Shown piece by piece: positions 1 through 9,500 of a stretch of DNA of 64,000 bases. Every line of letters begins with the position of its first letter. The first letter of the stretch is position 1. Source of the DNA: Mangrovimicrobium sp033283325 (GTDB taxonomy: Bacteria; Pseudomonadota; Gammaproteobacteria; Pseudomonadales; Halieaceae); NCBI GenBank assembly GCA_033283325.1, contig JAWMQO010000004.1:372001-436000 (forward strand). Direction: 5' to 3'. Both the position numbers and the translations under genes were made by a program. Below the pieces are notes generated by a model, which ran no database searches, was not told the DNA's origin, and saw nothing but the letters and a program-made list of their open reading frames with translations.

Positions 1-432
1 GTCACCCGCCACCGAGCCAATTATGGCCAGGCAACCCCGGCGCGCCCTCTCCATGGCAGCCGCCAGAGCCTCCGCGCAGAGAATCGGCGAAAGGCAGTTT
101 AACTGGTGGGCTGTGGCCAGCGCGTCCAGGTCCTTCTGGCAGATTTCCTGATCCGGAAGGGAACCGTGGGCAATGAGGGCGAGATCAATCCCCTCCCCTG
201 CCGCAAAGCCCTCGACCACGTCGACGAAGGCCTGCGGGTCGAGAAAATCGATACAGGCGGTGGTGATCAGCGAGGCGGGGCTACGCACCTTGAGGTCACT
301 GGCCAGGCTCTGCAGTTTTACTTCGTTGCGACCGACCAGCAGCAGTTCCGCGGTTTCATGCAACCACAATCTCATGCAGTGTTCTGCAATACCTGAGGTG
401 GCGCCAAAAACGATGATGCGACGTTTCGTCAT
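1..432 (-). CDS. SDR oxidoreductase, DprE2-like (C-terminus beyond window)
   Basis: A short-chain dehydrogenase whose N-terminal 144 residues lie in the window; the rest runs off the left edge. The start ATG at 432 gives MTKRRIIVFGATSGIAEH, with the Rossmann cofactor motif GATSGIA at residues 10-16. Later pieces include LLLVGRN, IDFLD, LALIAHGS and LAIIGSVAGD, which match the normal SDR order. The catalytic Tyr-x3-Lys lies outside the window. The gene follows the DprE1-like gene by 8 bases on the same strand. In mycobacteria DprE2 reduces the 2-keto sugar lipid made by DprE1 to give decaprenylphosphoryl-arabinose, and that pairing is the basis for the specific call. A generic SDR is the fallback. 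Confidence 0.8.
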   Translation of the reverse strand, partial: MTKRRIIVFGATSGIAEHCMRLWLHETAELLLVGRNEVKLQSLASDLKVRSPASLITTACIDFLDPQAFVDVVEGFAAGEGIDLALIAHGSLPDQEICQKDLDALATAHQLNCLSPILCAEALAAAMERARRGCLAIIGSVAGD

Positions 433-440
433 GGGTGCAG

Positions 441-1742
441 CTAACTCCCCAGCAGCCGGCGGGACATGGCCGAGCTTATGCCCGGGTCACGGTAGGCAAG
501 GAACTCGTCCAGGCGCGGGTAAGCCGATTCGAACAGGGCCCTGGCCATACGCGCGTCCTTGGCGGCGTAGACACGCCCTCCCGCTTCGGCCGTGACTGCG
601 TCCAGGCGGTCCAGCAGGGCCAGTGTCTCCCTGCCCCGGTTCGGAAAATCCAGCGCCAGGGTAACCCCGGCCATGGGGAAACTGAGCATGCCCGGGGACT
701 GGCGTTCTGCGAATGTCTTGAGTACCGCGAGGAATGATCCCTGGCCGGATTTGCGAATTTCCTCCAACAGTGCAGCGGTGCCGGCCTCCCGCTCGGAGTG
801 CGGCAGGACGCACTGGTATTGGTAGAAACCGCGGCGGCCATAGATCCGGTTCCAGTCGGCAATGCCATCGAGGGGATAAAAGAAGGGTATGTAATGCTGG
901 GTCGACGGGCCCGCCCTGTGCCGGTGCAGGTGGTAATAAAGCGCGTTAAAGGGTTTCAGGGTCAGCCTGTTGACCAGCGGAATTGGCGGCGTGAAGGGAA
1001 GGCCCGGCCTCGCCTTTTTCCGCGGGTGGGGTGTGGTCAACTCTGCGTGATTACCGCGGAAGAAAATTCCGCGTGGATTGCCACCGGACAGGCAGTCTAC
1101 CCAGGATACGGTGTACTCCCACCCTGGCTCCGAAGCGTCCGCGAGTTGGAAAAATTCCCCGAGGCCTGTGTAGGGAATCGTCTCTACATCCAGCCAGGGG
1201 CCAGCCACGGGACGCAATTGCAGCGTGGCAGAGACGACCACGCCGGTCAGGCCCATTCCGCCCAGGGTAGCCGCCATCCATTCGCCGCGCTCCCGGGGTC
1301 CGCAGCTGATGCTGCTGCCGTCACTGCGCACGAGGGTGAGTTCCCGCAGGTGTTCGCCGAAAGTGCCCTGTTGATGGTGGTTCTTGCCGTGGACATCGTT
1401 GGCGATAGCACCGCCTACAGTGACCCACCAGGAGCCGGGGGTGACCGGCAGCATCCAGCCACGCTGCTCCGCCAGTCGCTGGATATCCCGCAACAGGACA
1501 CCGGCTTCACACTCGATGGTGCCAGCCTTGTCATCGAAATGAATGAGGCGATCGAGGCCATCGGTCGCCCACAGTCCGCCGCCGGGATTCAGTGCCTGGT
1601 CACCGTAGCTGCGCCCCATGCCACGGGCTATGCCCGGGGCCGTCTGTTCAGCAAGTAGGCCGGCTACTGCGCCGCGCTCTCGCAGTGGCAGCAGCTTGTG
1701 TTCGTCGAGGCTCAGGCGCCCCCAGGAGGATATCGCTACCAT
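441..1742 (-). CDS. FAD-dependent oxidoreductase, DprE1-like (decaprenylphosphoryl-ribose 2-epimerase subunit type)
   Basis: An FAD-linked oxidase of about 433 residues that resembles DprE1, which oxidises C2 of polyprenylphosphoryl-ribose. The flavin-binding half shows GIARGMGRSYGDQAL and TPGSWWVTVGGAIANDVHGKNHH; the DVHGKNHH signature is very typical of DprE1. Near the C-terminus VYAAKDARM matches the region carrying the DprE1 catalytic lysine. The ATG at 1742 is preferred over the GTG at 1748 because GGAG lies five bases upstream of it. The gene overlaps the end of the HAD-UbiA gene by seven bases and is followed by a DprE2-like SDR, so the three probably form one operon. The exact lipid and sugar substrates are inferred from the homologous pathway. 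Confidence 0.85.
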   Translation of the reverse strand: MVAISSWGRLSLDEHKLLPLRERGAVAGLLAEQTAPGIARGMGRSYGDQALNPGGGLWATDGLDRLIHFDDKAGTIECEAGVLLRDIQRLAEQRGWMLPVTPGSWWVTVGGAIANDVHGKNHHQQGTFGEHLRELTLVRSDGSSISCGPRERGEWMAATLGGMGLTGVVVSATLQLRPVAGPWLDVETIPYTGLGEFFQLADASEPGWEYTVSWVDCLSGGNPRGIFFRGNHAELTTPHPRKKARPGLPFTPPIPLVNRLTLKPFNALYYHLHRHRAGPSTQHYIPFFYPLDGIADWNRIYGRRGFYQYQCVLPHSEREAGTAALLEEIRKSGQGSFLAVLKTFAERQSPGMLSFPMAGVTLALDFPNRGRETLALLDRLDAVTAEAGGRVYAAKDARMARALFESAYPRLDEFLAYRDPGISSAMSRRLLGS

Positions 1743-3169
1743 CGCCACTCCAGCGTACCGAGGTAGACCATCAGCAGGAATACCCCGCCGGCGACAAGGC
1801 TCGACCTGTCCTTGATCGCGAAAACCAGTGGATCGTCATGCATATTCCCGCGATGCGCATGCAGCCAGATCCAGCTCACCCAGAACAGGAGCACCAGCAC
1901 CGCCCCCCAGACGACTTCAGGTGTCTGGTAGAGCAACAGCACCTCCTCGCTGTTCAGGTACATCGCCAGTACCAGTACCGCGAGGTAGCCGGCGCAGACA
2001 CCGAGGCTCAGGACCAGTGGAAGATCACGGGTGAGGTAACCGCGCCCGTGCAGGGCGATGTGCCCGGCCGAGCGCTGCAATTCCATCTCGGCGTAGCGCT
2101 TGACGAAAGCGAGGGAGAGGAAGAGGAAGACCGAAAAAGCCAGCAGCCAGAACGAGACCCCCATCTGCAATGCAGCCGCGCCGGCGATGATACGCAGGGT
2201 ATAAAGCACCGCCAGGGTCAGGCAATCGAGAAGCATCATCCGCTTCAGGGCCAGTGAGTAACTCACGGTCAGTAAGAGATAGACCAGCATGCTGACGAAA
2301 AAGTATTTGCCCACCCAGGCGGCCAGGAGCATGCCACACAGCAATATCACTGGCAGAACGAGAACACCGGACACCACGCTGATCCGGCTCGATGCGAAGG
2401 CCCGCTCTCGCTTGCGCGGGTGCAGGCGATCGCTCTGGATATCCAGCAGGTCGTTGAACAGGTAGGTCGCGGAGGCGCAAAGGCCGAAGGCGACAAAGGC
2501 CACTGCCAGCAGCACCCATGCCTGGGGTTCCTGCCAGCGATGGGCGGCGAGAAAAGGCGCGAACAGGAGGAGGTTTTTCAGCCACTGCTGGACGCGCAGC
2601 AAACGCAGCCAGTCGCCCACCCCGGCTCCGGGGCGCGAGATGCGCTCTACGTTCGAGTTCACCTTTGCCACTTCGCGGGTGAAATCACCGCTCCCGTCAA
2701 TTACGATCGCCCGGGATGCGGCGGCCCAGACCGGGAAATCGGCCCTGCTGTCACCCACGTAATCGAAACCTTCGCTGCCGAATCGCTCCCGCAACAGCTC
2801 GGCCTTGGCGGGGCCCTTCAGGTTGAGCTGGCCATCGCTGGCGAGCACCTCATCGAAAATCCCGAGGTGCGCAGCGACTGCATTGGCGACTTTTTCATCG
2901 GAGGCTGTGCACAGGATGAGGCGGCGGCCGGCTTGCGACTGCACTTGCAGCCAGCTCAGCAAATCGGGGTTGTAAGGCAGCGTTTCCGCGTTGACGGTGG
3001 AAAATTCAGCCACCTGCCGCTTGAACTGCGCCCTGCCCGCGACCAGTTGCTTTGCCGCCGCGACCAGGCGGCGCGGACCCTGCCGCAGCAGGCCCAGCAT
3101 GGATTCATGCAGCAGATCGGTGAGGACAAGGGTCCCATCCAGATCCACTACCAGCGGGCGTTCAGTCAC
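1736..3169 (-). CDS. HAD phosphatase-UbiA prenyltransferase fusion (DPPR synthase/phosphatase type)
   Basis: A 477-residue protein with two enzyme domains. Residues 1-200 are a HAD-superfamily phosphatase: DLDGT at 9-13, LCTASDE as the second motif, and YVGDSRADFPVW as the acidic motif. Residues from about 205 are a membrane-embedded UbiA-type prenyltransferase with the NDLLDIQSD metal site near residue 239 and several hydrophobic helices. In mycobacteria a separate UbiA enzyme attaches phosphoribose to decaprenyl phosphate and a separate phosphatase removes the 5-phosphate. A single fusion plus the downstream DprE1/DprE2-like genes would supply both steps. The start is a GTG with GGGGAG just upstream. 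Domain assignments are clear; the donor substrate (PRPP) is inferred. Confidence 0.85.
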   Translation of the reverse strand: MTERPLVVDLDGTLVLTDLLHESMLGLLRQGPRRLVAAAKQLVAGRAQFKRQVAEFSTVNAETLPYNPDLLSWLQVQSQAGRRLILCTASDEKVANAVAAHLGIFDEVLASDGQLNLKGPAKAELLRERFGSEGFDYVGDSRADFPVWAAASRAIVIDGSGDFTREVAKVNSNVERISRPGAGVGDWLRLLRVQQWLKNLLLFAPFLAAHRWQEPQAWVLLAVAFVAFGLCASATYLFNDLLDIQSDRLHPRKRERAFASSRISVVSGVLVLPVILLCGMLLAAWVGKYFFVSMLVYLLLTVSYSLALKRMMLLDCLTLAVLYTLRIIAGAAALQMGVSFWLLAFSVFLFLSLAFVKRYAEMELQRSAGHIALHGRGYLTRDLPLVLSLGVCAGYLAVLVLAMYLNSEEVLLLYQTPEVVWGAVLVLLFWVSWIWLHAHRGNMHDDPLVFAIKDRSSLVAGGVFLLMVYLGTLEWRW

Positions 3170-3207
3170 CGTACTCCCCGATTGCCATTATTATCGTTGC
3201 AGCGTCA

Positions 3208-3227
3208 GACCGGCGTACCGGCCGGTC
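3208..3227. repeat. Perfect 7-bp inverted repeat upstream of the HAD-UbiA gene
   Basis: GACCGGC and GCCGGTC are separated by six bases, about 40 bases upstream of the HAD-UbiA start. No T-run follows on either strand, so it is not a classical terminator. It could be an operator or a leader hairpin, or chance in GC-rich DNA. Confidence 0.35.
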
Positions 3228-3276
3228 ACGAAAATCGTCTTCGCCCAGAGTATATCCACCGCCCGGCGAGAGCTCT

Positions 3277-3306
3277 AGGTCGGGCCTCGCCAGGTCGGGC
3301 CTCGTC
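3277..3306. repeat. 15-bp tandem duplication at the end of the AmpG-like gene
   Basis: AGGTCGGGCCTCGCC at 3277-3291 is followed directly by AGGTCGGGCCTCGTC at 3292-3306, with one mismatch. The second copy overlaps the stop codon of the leftward AmpG-like gene. The likely origin is a small slippage duplication, with no clear function. Confidence 0.7.
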
Positions 3307-4555
3307 AGGCCGGCCCCTGCTCGCGCCAGGGCGCGACCCAGAGCAACATCAGCATTCCCGGGATTGCGAGTAGCGCACAGAGCAGGAAAAACGTGTACCA
3401 GCCGGTCTGTTCGACGATGAAACCGGTACTGGCATTGGCGAAGGTACGTGGCACTGCAGCCAGGGCAGTAAACAGCGCGAATTGACTCGCCGCATAAAGC
3501 CGGCTGGTCTCCCTGGCGATAAAGGCGGTAAACGCGGCGGTGCCCAGGCCCACGCCGAGGTATTCGAAGGCGATAACCGCCGCAAGCAGCCACAGTGATG
3601 CGCCGACGCCGTGTGCCGCGAGCACCGCGAAACCCAGGATACTCACCACCTGGACCACGCCGAACAACCAGAGCGCCCGGTTGATCCCGAGCCTGATCAT
3701 CAGCAGGCCACCGAGCAGGCCGCCGATGACCGAGGGCCACAGGGCGGCGTGCTTGGCGACAGCACCGATCTCGGTCATGGAGTAACCCATGTCGAGGTAA
3801 AAAGGCGTGGAAAGGGCCGTCGCCATATTGTCCCCCAGTTTGTAGAGGAACATGAAGGCGAGCACCAGGCTCAGGCTGGCCATGCCCTTGCGCTGCATAT
3901 ACTCCCGAAACGGCGCTACCACGGTCTCGCGGAAACCACCCGAGAGCCGTGCCGGCGCTTCCGGCTCGCTGACCAGCAGGGTCATGCCCACACCCACCAG
4001 CATGAACCCCGCGGTAATCCAGAACACACTCGTCCAGGGCAGGTGGTCCGCCAGGATCAGCGACAGCGATCCCGGCACCAGGCTGGACAGGCGATAGGCC
4101 TGCACGTGGATGGAATTGCCGAGCCCGAGCTCCTCGTCCGGCAGTATCTCCCGGCGAAACGCATCCAGGGCGATATCCTGGCTGGCGCTGAACAGGGCGA
4201 CAAGAAAAGCGAAGGTGGCAATGACCGCGGTATCCAGCGTCGGAGAATAGAAACCGAGGCAGCCAATGGCCAGCAGGAGAGCCAGCTGGAAGGGCAGCAT
4301 CCAACCCCGGCGACGCCCCAGGGGCGGGGTAAAGCGATCCATGAAGGGCGCCCAGAGGAACTTCCAGGTGTAGGGCAGGCCAACCAGCGCAAACAGCCCG
4401 ATCTCGGCGAGGGAAACCCCGCCCTGGCGCAGCCAGGCAGGTACCAGTTGTATCAGCACATACAGGGGCAGACCGGAAGCGAAGCCGGTGAAAATACAGA
4501 TCAGCATGCGGCGATTGAACACCGCAGTCCGCCATTGTCCCGCGGCCTGGTTCAC
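3305..4555 (-). CDS. ampG: AmpG-family MFS permease (muropeptide importer type)
   Basis: A 416-residue, very hydrophobic protein with the profile of a 12-helix major facilitator. The N-terminal stretch LICIFTGFASGLPLYVLI, followed by LPYTWKFLWAPFMDRF and the basic loop GRRRGWM, matches AmpG, which imports anhydro-muropeptides from the periplasm for peptidoglycan recycling. The annotated start is a GTG; an ATG 16 codons further in (4507) is a possible alternative. The gene sits between a sulfotransferase gene and the HAD-UbiA gene on the same strand. No other peptidoglycan recycling gene is nearby, so a role in moving another cell-surface saccharide cannot be excluded. Family assignment is firm; substrate is by homology only. 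Confidence 0.8.
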   Translation of the reverse strand: MNQAAGQWRTAVFNRRMLICIFTGFASGLPLYVLIQLVPAWLRQGGVSLAEIGLFALVGLPYTWKFLWAPFMDRFTPPLGRRRGWMLPFQLALLLAIGCLGFYSPTLDTAVIATFAFLVALFSASQDIALDAFRREILPDEELGLGNSIHVQAYRLSSLVPGSLSLILADHLPWTSVFWITAGFMLVGVGMTLLVSEPEAPARLSGGFRETVVAPFREYMQRKGMASLSLVLAFMFLYKLGDNMATALSTPFYLDMGYSMTEIGAVAKHAALWPSVIGGLLGGLLMIRLGINRALWLFGVVQVVSILGFAVLAAHGVGASLWLLAAVIAFEYLGVGLGTAAFTAFIARETSRLYAASQFALFTALAAVPRTFANASTGFIVEQTGWYTFFLLCALLAIPGMLMLLWVAPWREQGPA

Positions 4556-4600
4556 GCCCCGCTGGCCCTCGCCCTCAGGCGGCTATACACGCCCCGGGAC

Positions 4601-6550
4601 TTACTCAACCTCGAACCCCATCTCCTGGACGTAGGCGATATCCTCCGGGTCGAACTGGGAGAGATCCCGGCCGCGGAAGCGCCCGGAGGTCTGCGGGGCG
4701 CGCACCGTTGCCGCCAGTTCCACGATCGCCTTCTTGCTGATCGGGATACCGACGAACTCCCGCAACGCTTCCAGCTCGCCCTCCGGATCCTGGCAAAGGC
4801 GGTCGAAACTGAGAAAGTGCAGTCGATCCCCCAGGCGATCCTGGAAGCCCATCATGCGCCTGTGCGCCGCAACCCAGTACTTGAGGGCATTGGCCGGAGT
4901 GGGTTCGGATGCCCCTTCGAGCAGGAGATCCCCCCACAGGTAGCGCAACTGGTTCTGGTTTTCACTGAAAGCCATGTCCAGCCCGTTGCGCATGACGTAA
5001 ACGAAACGCATCTGCGGAAAATTCTGCTCCAGTTGCGGCAGCAGGATATGCGAATTGGGCTCCTTCCAGCCCCAGTGTTCATGCCGGCGATCCTTTGCCG
5101 GCACTCGCAGCAGCGACTCCACCGCCCCCTCCAGCAGTTCCGGCGGCAGCACCGGGGTGCGGTCGTTATTGCGGGCTTCATCCAGCATTTCGCGCAGCTC
5201 CGTGCTGACTTCCACCCCATGTCGCATCGCGTTGGTGAAAATCCAGCACAGACGTTCCATATCGCGATCCGATTTGAGCAGGATCGAACGCCGTACGAAG
5301 AGCAGGCTGAACCAGAGATTGTCCAGTGACTCGTTCATTTCCCCGCCGACAAAAACCCCCATACGGCGCATCAGGGAGATAACCAGTCGGGTACCGCTGC
5401 CCCCCAGCCCGCCGATCACCACCGGGGCGCTGTCCTCCGGCGCCACCCGGTAAACAGGGGTGGCCTCCGCGGTGGAAAGAACGCTGGCCGAGAGGTAACG
5501 GGCGGAGTGCCTGATCTGGTAGGCGAGGTGATTCTTTTTCTCTTCTATCTCCCTGCCCAGCGCGGCGAGCAGTTTGGCATCCTCCCCTTCCAGGAAGGCG
5601 GTGATAGCATCGGCATCCTCGCGGGACAGGTCGATGCCCTGCCACGGCGAATCGGGGTCAGGCTCCGCATCCCTGAACAGGCGGCCATCCTCGCAGTGCA
5701 GGAAACGCCTCGCGATCTGCTCGCTGGTTTCCCGGGCCGCGTCAAGGATTTCCAGGCGCTGCTCGGGAGAGAGCACCGACTGTTCGGAATATACACCCTG
5801 GGAATCCGATTCATGTTCGGCGGAATACTGCATCAGGAGTTGGTTGAATCGGGCGTTCTGCTGCGGATCGGTGACCAGGTTATTGATCATTCGCTTGTAT
5901 TCGCTGGTCGCCAGGGAGAGCCGCGGGTTGGAGTTACCGCTGCGGAACTCGTAACGCTCATCGATCTCCAGGCCAAACACATGCTGCATGAAATCCCGGC
6001 GCACGTCCTGGCCATAGAACTGTTTCTGTTCGTAGGGTCGAACGATGATCTTGTCAGCGCCCAGCGAACTTTCCCAGGGCTCCAGTATCCTGAGGTAATC
6101 GAAGCGCGCGATCTGGTTCCGGTAGATCAGGTCGATTCGCCGCTTCTGCGGCCCCGCCTTGATCTGCTGGTTGTAGCTCGCCATGATGATGTTGTCCTGC
6201 CGACGCAGGTAGACCACCACGTGAACATCGAACCAGCCGGAGGCCTCCTCGCAGAATTCACGGATGCTCTCCGGGCTGCCCCAGGCCATCAGCTCCGAGG
6301 AGAGGAGTATCCTGTCCTGCTCCAGTTCGGCCAGGCGGGGAGCCCATTCCGCCACCGATTCGAAAGCCCAGTCCCCCTCGAGAAAGCGCGGAATGTGTGG
6401 CGAGAGCAGGTGGTGCGCGTTCGACTGAATGCCATGCTCGGGATAACAGATGCCGGACTCCGCCAGCAACTGCCGGTTGTCCCAGAAAAAATCCTGCAAC
6501 GCGGTCGTGCCGGTTTTTCCCATCCCGATATGCAGGTAAATCCTTTTCAT
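4601..6550 (-). CDS. Tandem two-domain sulfotransferase
   Basis: A 649-residue protein with two PAPS-type sulfotransferase modules. The first begins at residue 4 with YLHIGMGKTGTTALQDF (5-prime phosphosulfate loop) and has VVVYLRRQDNIIMASY as the 3-prime phosphate-binding motif. The second begins near residue 375 with VVIGGLGGSGTRLVISL and has FVYVMRNGLDMAFSENQ. Both modules retain the Gly-rich loop and the Arg...Ser motif, so both may be active. Its ATG overlaps the stop codon of the upstream 1180-residue gene by one base, so translation is probably coupled. The acceptor is likely a glycan or a lipid-linked sugar made by neighbouring glycosyltransferases, which is inference. There is no signal peptide, so it should act in the cytoplasm. 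Confidence 0.8.
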   Translation of the reverse strand: MKRIYLHIGMGKTGTTALQDFFWDNRQLLAESGICYPEHGIQSNAHHLLSPHIPRFLEGDWAFESVAEWAPRLAELEQDRILLSSELMAWGSPESIREFCEEASGWFDVHVVVYLRRQDNIIMASYNQQIKAGPQKRRIDLIYRNQIARFDYLRILEPWESSLGADKIIVRPYEQKQFYGQDVRRDFMQHVFGLEIDERYEFRSGNSNPRLSLATSEYKRMINNLVTDPQQNARFNQLLMQYSAEHESDSQGVYSEQSVLSPEQRLEILDAARETSEQIARRFLHCEDGRLFRDAEPDPDSPWQGIDLSREDADAITAFLEGEDAKLLAALGREIEEKKNHLAYQIRHSARYLSASVLSTAEATPVYRVAPEDSAPVVIGGLGGSGTRLVISLMRRMGVFVGGEMNESLDNLWFSLLFVRRSILLKSDRDMERLCWIFTNAMRHGVEVSTELREMLDEARNNDRTPVLPPELLEGAVESLLRVPAKDRRHEHWGWKEPNSHILLPQLEQNFPQMRFVYVMRNGLDMAFSENQNQLRYLWGDLLLEGASEPTPANALKYWVAAHRRMMGFQDRLGDRLHFLSFDRLCQDPEGELEALREFVGIPISKKAIVELAATVRAPQTSGRFRGRDLSQFDPEDIAYVQEMGFEVE

Positions 6551-9500
6551 TATTCCCCGATCGCTGTTTTCATGGTGGGCGACTGCACTGCCTGCTGCGG
6601 CTGCAGAGCGCCCCGGTATACTTCGTCATGCCTGCGGGCGAGTACCGCGGGATCGAACTTGGCCACGGCGCAAGCCACCGCGTCTCGCGCTGCAGTGAAA
6701 GCGCCGCTGTCACCGGCGAATTTGGTAATCTCGCGGGCCAGGGCCGCAATATCGATGTCGTCTCCCGCCAGCGGCACCACACCACCCGCCATACCCTCGT
6801 CACTGTCGAGCATACGGCTGATCTCGCCGAGATCAGTGGCGATGAAGGGCGTTCCGGTCTGCAGGCATTCGATGATCACCAGCGGGAAGCTCTCGCCGCG
6901 GAACCTCGAGGGCAGCAAGCCCATGTCGGCGACGGCGAAATACCCCCGCACATTCTCCTGGAAGCCCTCCAGGTGTACATAGCCGGGGAGTTGCGTCGCT
7001 TCCAGGCGCTCATATTCCGGCCCGTCTCCCACCAGCAATAACTGGATGTCGCGACCACTGGATTCGCGTGCCAGGGTCACCGCCTCGATGGCTTCCTGCC
7101 AGCCTTTTTCTTCCATGGCGCGGCTGACCAGGCTCAGCACAAAGGCGTCCTGTTCGATTCCCAGGGCCGCTCGCTCCAGGGACGGGAAGCTCTCCACCTC
7201 AAGCGCGTTGTCGATGCGCTCCACGTTTGCCGCGTCCAGCAGGCCGTGGCTGCGGATCGCCTCGAGATTCTTTTCGGCAACATAGATGATCGCGGCGGAA
7301 CGCTTGACCAGGCGTGGCAATATGAGCCGCAGATCATACTCGTTGATTGTTTCGTACATTCCGTGGGAGGTCACGATTACCCGGCAATCCGTATCCTCCG
7401 GCAGCAACTCGAATATCGTGCTGTCGACCCAGGCGTGATGCGAGTGCACGATGTCGATCTCGAAGTCGTGCAGGATGCGCTCCAACTGGGTGAAGTCCGA
7501 CACCACTGGTATATCCGCGCGCAGGCGCCTGCGTACCCCGTCCACCCGCGGTTCGCGGGCGCAATCGAGATAGGTGACATTGTAACCCGCGCCTTTCATG
7601 ATATTCGCCAGGCTGATCGGGAATGTCTCGCCGCCACCGCTGCAGAATGCATAAGAGGCAATCAGCAGATTGGGGGCGCGTCCGGCGCATGACTCGCGAA
7701 TACGGCTGATACTGAAACAACGCTCCAGGGCGGCGTCGGAGTAGTCACCGCGGGTTTCGCGCCAGTGCACTTCCAGGTTGTCCCGCAGTCGCTCCAGTTG
7801 CGTATCCGGCACTTCGTAGAGGCTGCAGAACGTGCGGGCCACCATCTCGTGTTCACGGTAGAACTGGTCTTCGAGATAGGAATTCACCGAGGTGTTGGCG
7901 CCGTGGAGACGGTAGTAATTGCTCGCCAGGGGCGAATAGGCCAGCATGCCGCCGCGCAGCAGGTGCAGGTAAAGCACCCAGTCGCCACAGGTTCGCATGG
8001 CACGCCACTCCGGGTCCGCCAGGATTTCGAGCTGGCGCGGTGTACGCATGATCGCCGAACTCACGTTGGGAATAATGTTCTTGAGCGAAAATGCCTCGCG
8101 CACGATCTCGGGGCCAGTCGCCATTATCTGATGGTGCCAGCGTTGCGGATCGATATCGTGGAGGTACTCGTGGATAGACCAGACTTGCTGCGTGCCCTCG
8201 CCATCCATGAATACGGTGCGGGCGTAGGCAATCTGCACGGCCTCGTTCTCGAAGAAAGGAACCAGGGTCTCGAGGAAGTTTTCCGTGCACCAGTCGTCGC
8301 TTTCCGCGATCCAGACAATCTCGCCGCGGGCGAGATTCAGCCCGCGATCCCACTGGTGGAAGACGCCCCCTGAATTTTCTTCGTTGATCACCAGCGTGGC
8401 CTTGTCGGGATAGCGCTGGTGGTACTCCCGCAGTATCGCTGCGCTGTCATCCTGTGATGCGTCATCAAGCAGGATCACCTCGAAGTTCGTGTAGCTCTGG
8501 GAAAAAATCGAATCCAGGCGCAGGCGCAGATAATCCGCATGGTTGTAGTTCGGGACAATGACACTCACCAGGGGCGAGTAATCTTCGCTGGCTTCGTACT
8601 GCTGGTAGCGCATCGGCGACAGCAGGTTTCCGGTATGCTGTTCATAGGCGCCGGCGCCCTCGGCGGACATGGTCCGGCCCAACAGGCGGAACACCGGCCG
8701 GACCAGGCGGCGCAGCCAGTAGGCTACCGCCGGGTGCGACACGCTCATGCGGTGGTAAATCAGGATGGAGCGCAGGCGAAAGCGGGACCAGCGCTGGGCG
8801 CGCCAGCCACGGAAGGCGTGAATCCTGGCGTTCAGGCCGCGCAGCGGGCGGGTAACACGCCAGGAGAAGGAACGCTCCATCCGCTCGATCACCTCGGACT
8901 GGTAGCGAATGTCTTCCTCCAGGTGCCCCTGCCGCTCGAGCAGGCCGTTGATGGTATCCCGGCTCTCCTCGCTGATCCGCTGTATTTCCGCCGCCTGCTC
9001 CAGTAACTGGGCCTTCAGTGCGGTATTGCCGCTCTCCAGCTGGGCAAGCTGTTCTCGCAGCGGTTCCAGCACCGCCCTGTGCTCGCGCTTCACCTGGATG
9101 GCGTCGGTTTCGAGCTCCTCTATCTGCTGGCGCAAATCCGCCAACTGATCGGCGCTGCGCTGCAGGTCCAGGCTCTCCTCGCGGGAGCGATTGCTCAGGC
9201 GGGAAAACGCCGGCGCCACGATTGCCGCGAGGGTCTCGCGACAGCTCTCGCTATGGTAAAGCGCAATCGCCTCGGCTATCCGGGCATCGTCAAGCTGCTG
9301 TGAGAGAGGCCGCAGTATCCCGTACATCGCCGGAGCCTGGGGCAGGCTCCGCTCCAGTTGCTCCCGCGCCGGCTCGTCTGCCGAGCTGCGATAAAGGCCG
9401 GGGTCGACAAAATCCTCGACGAATACCCTGGCTTCGGCCCGCCCGGCATCAAGCTTCAGAAACTCAGCGAGCCTGGACAGGCAGTCCCGGGGTTCACGCA

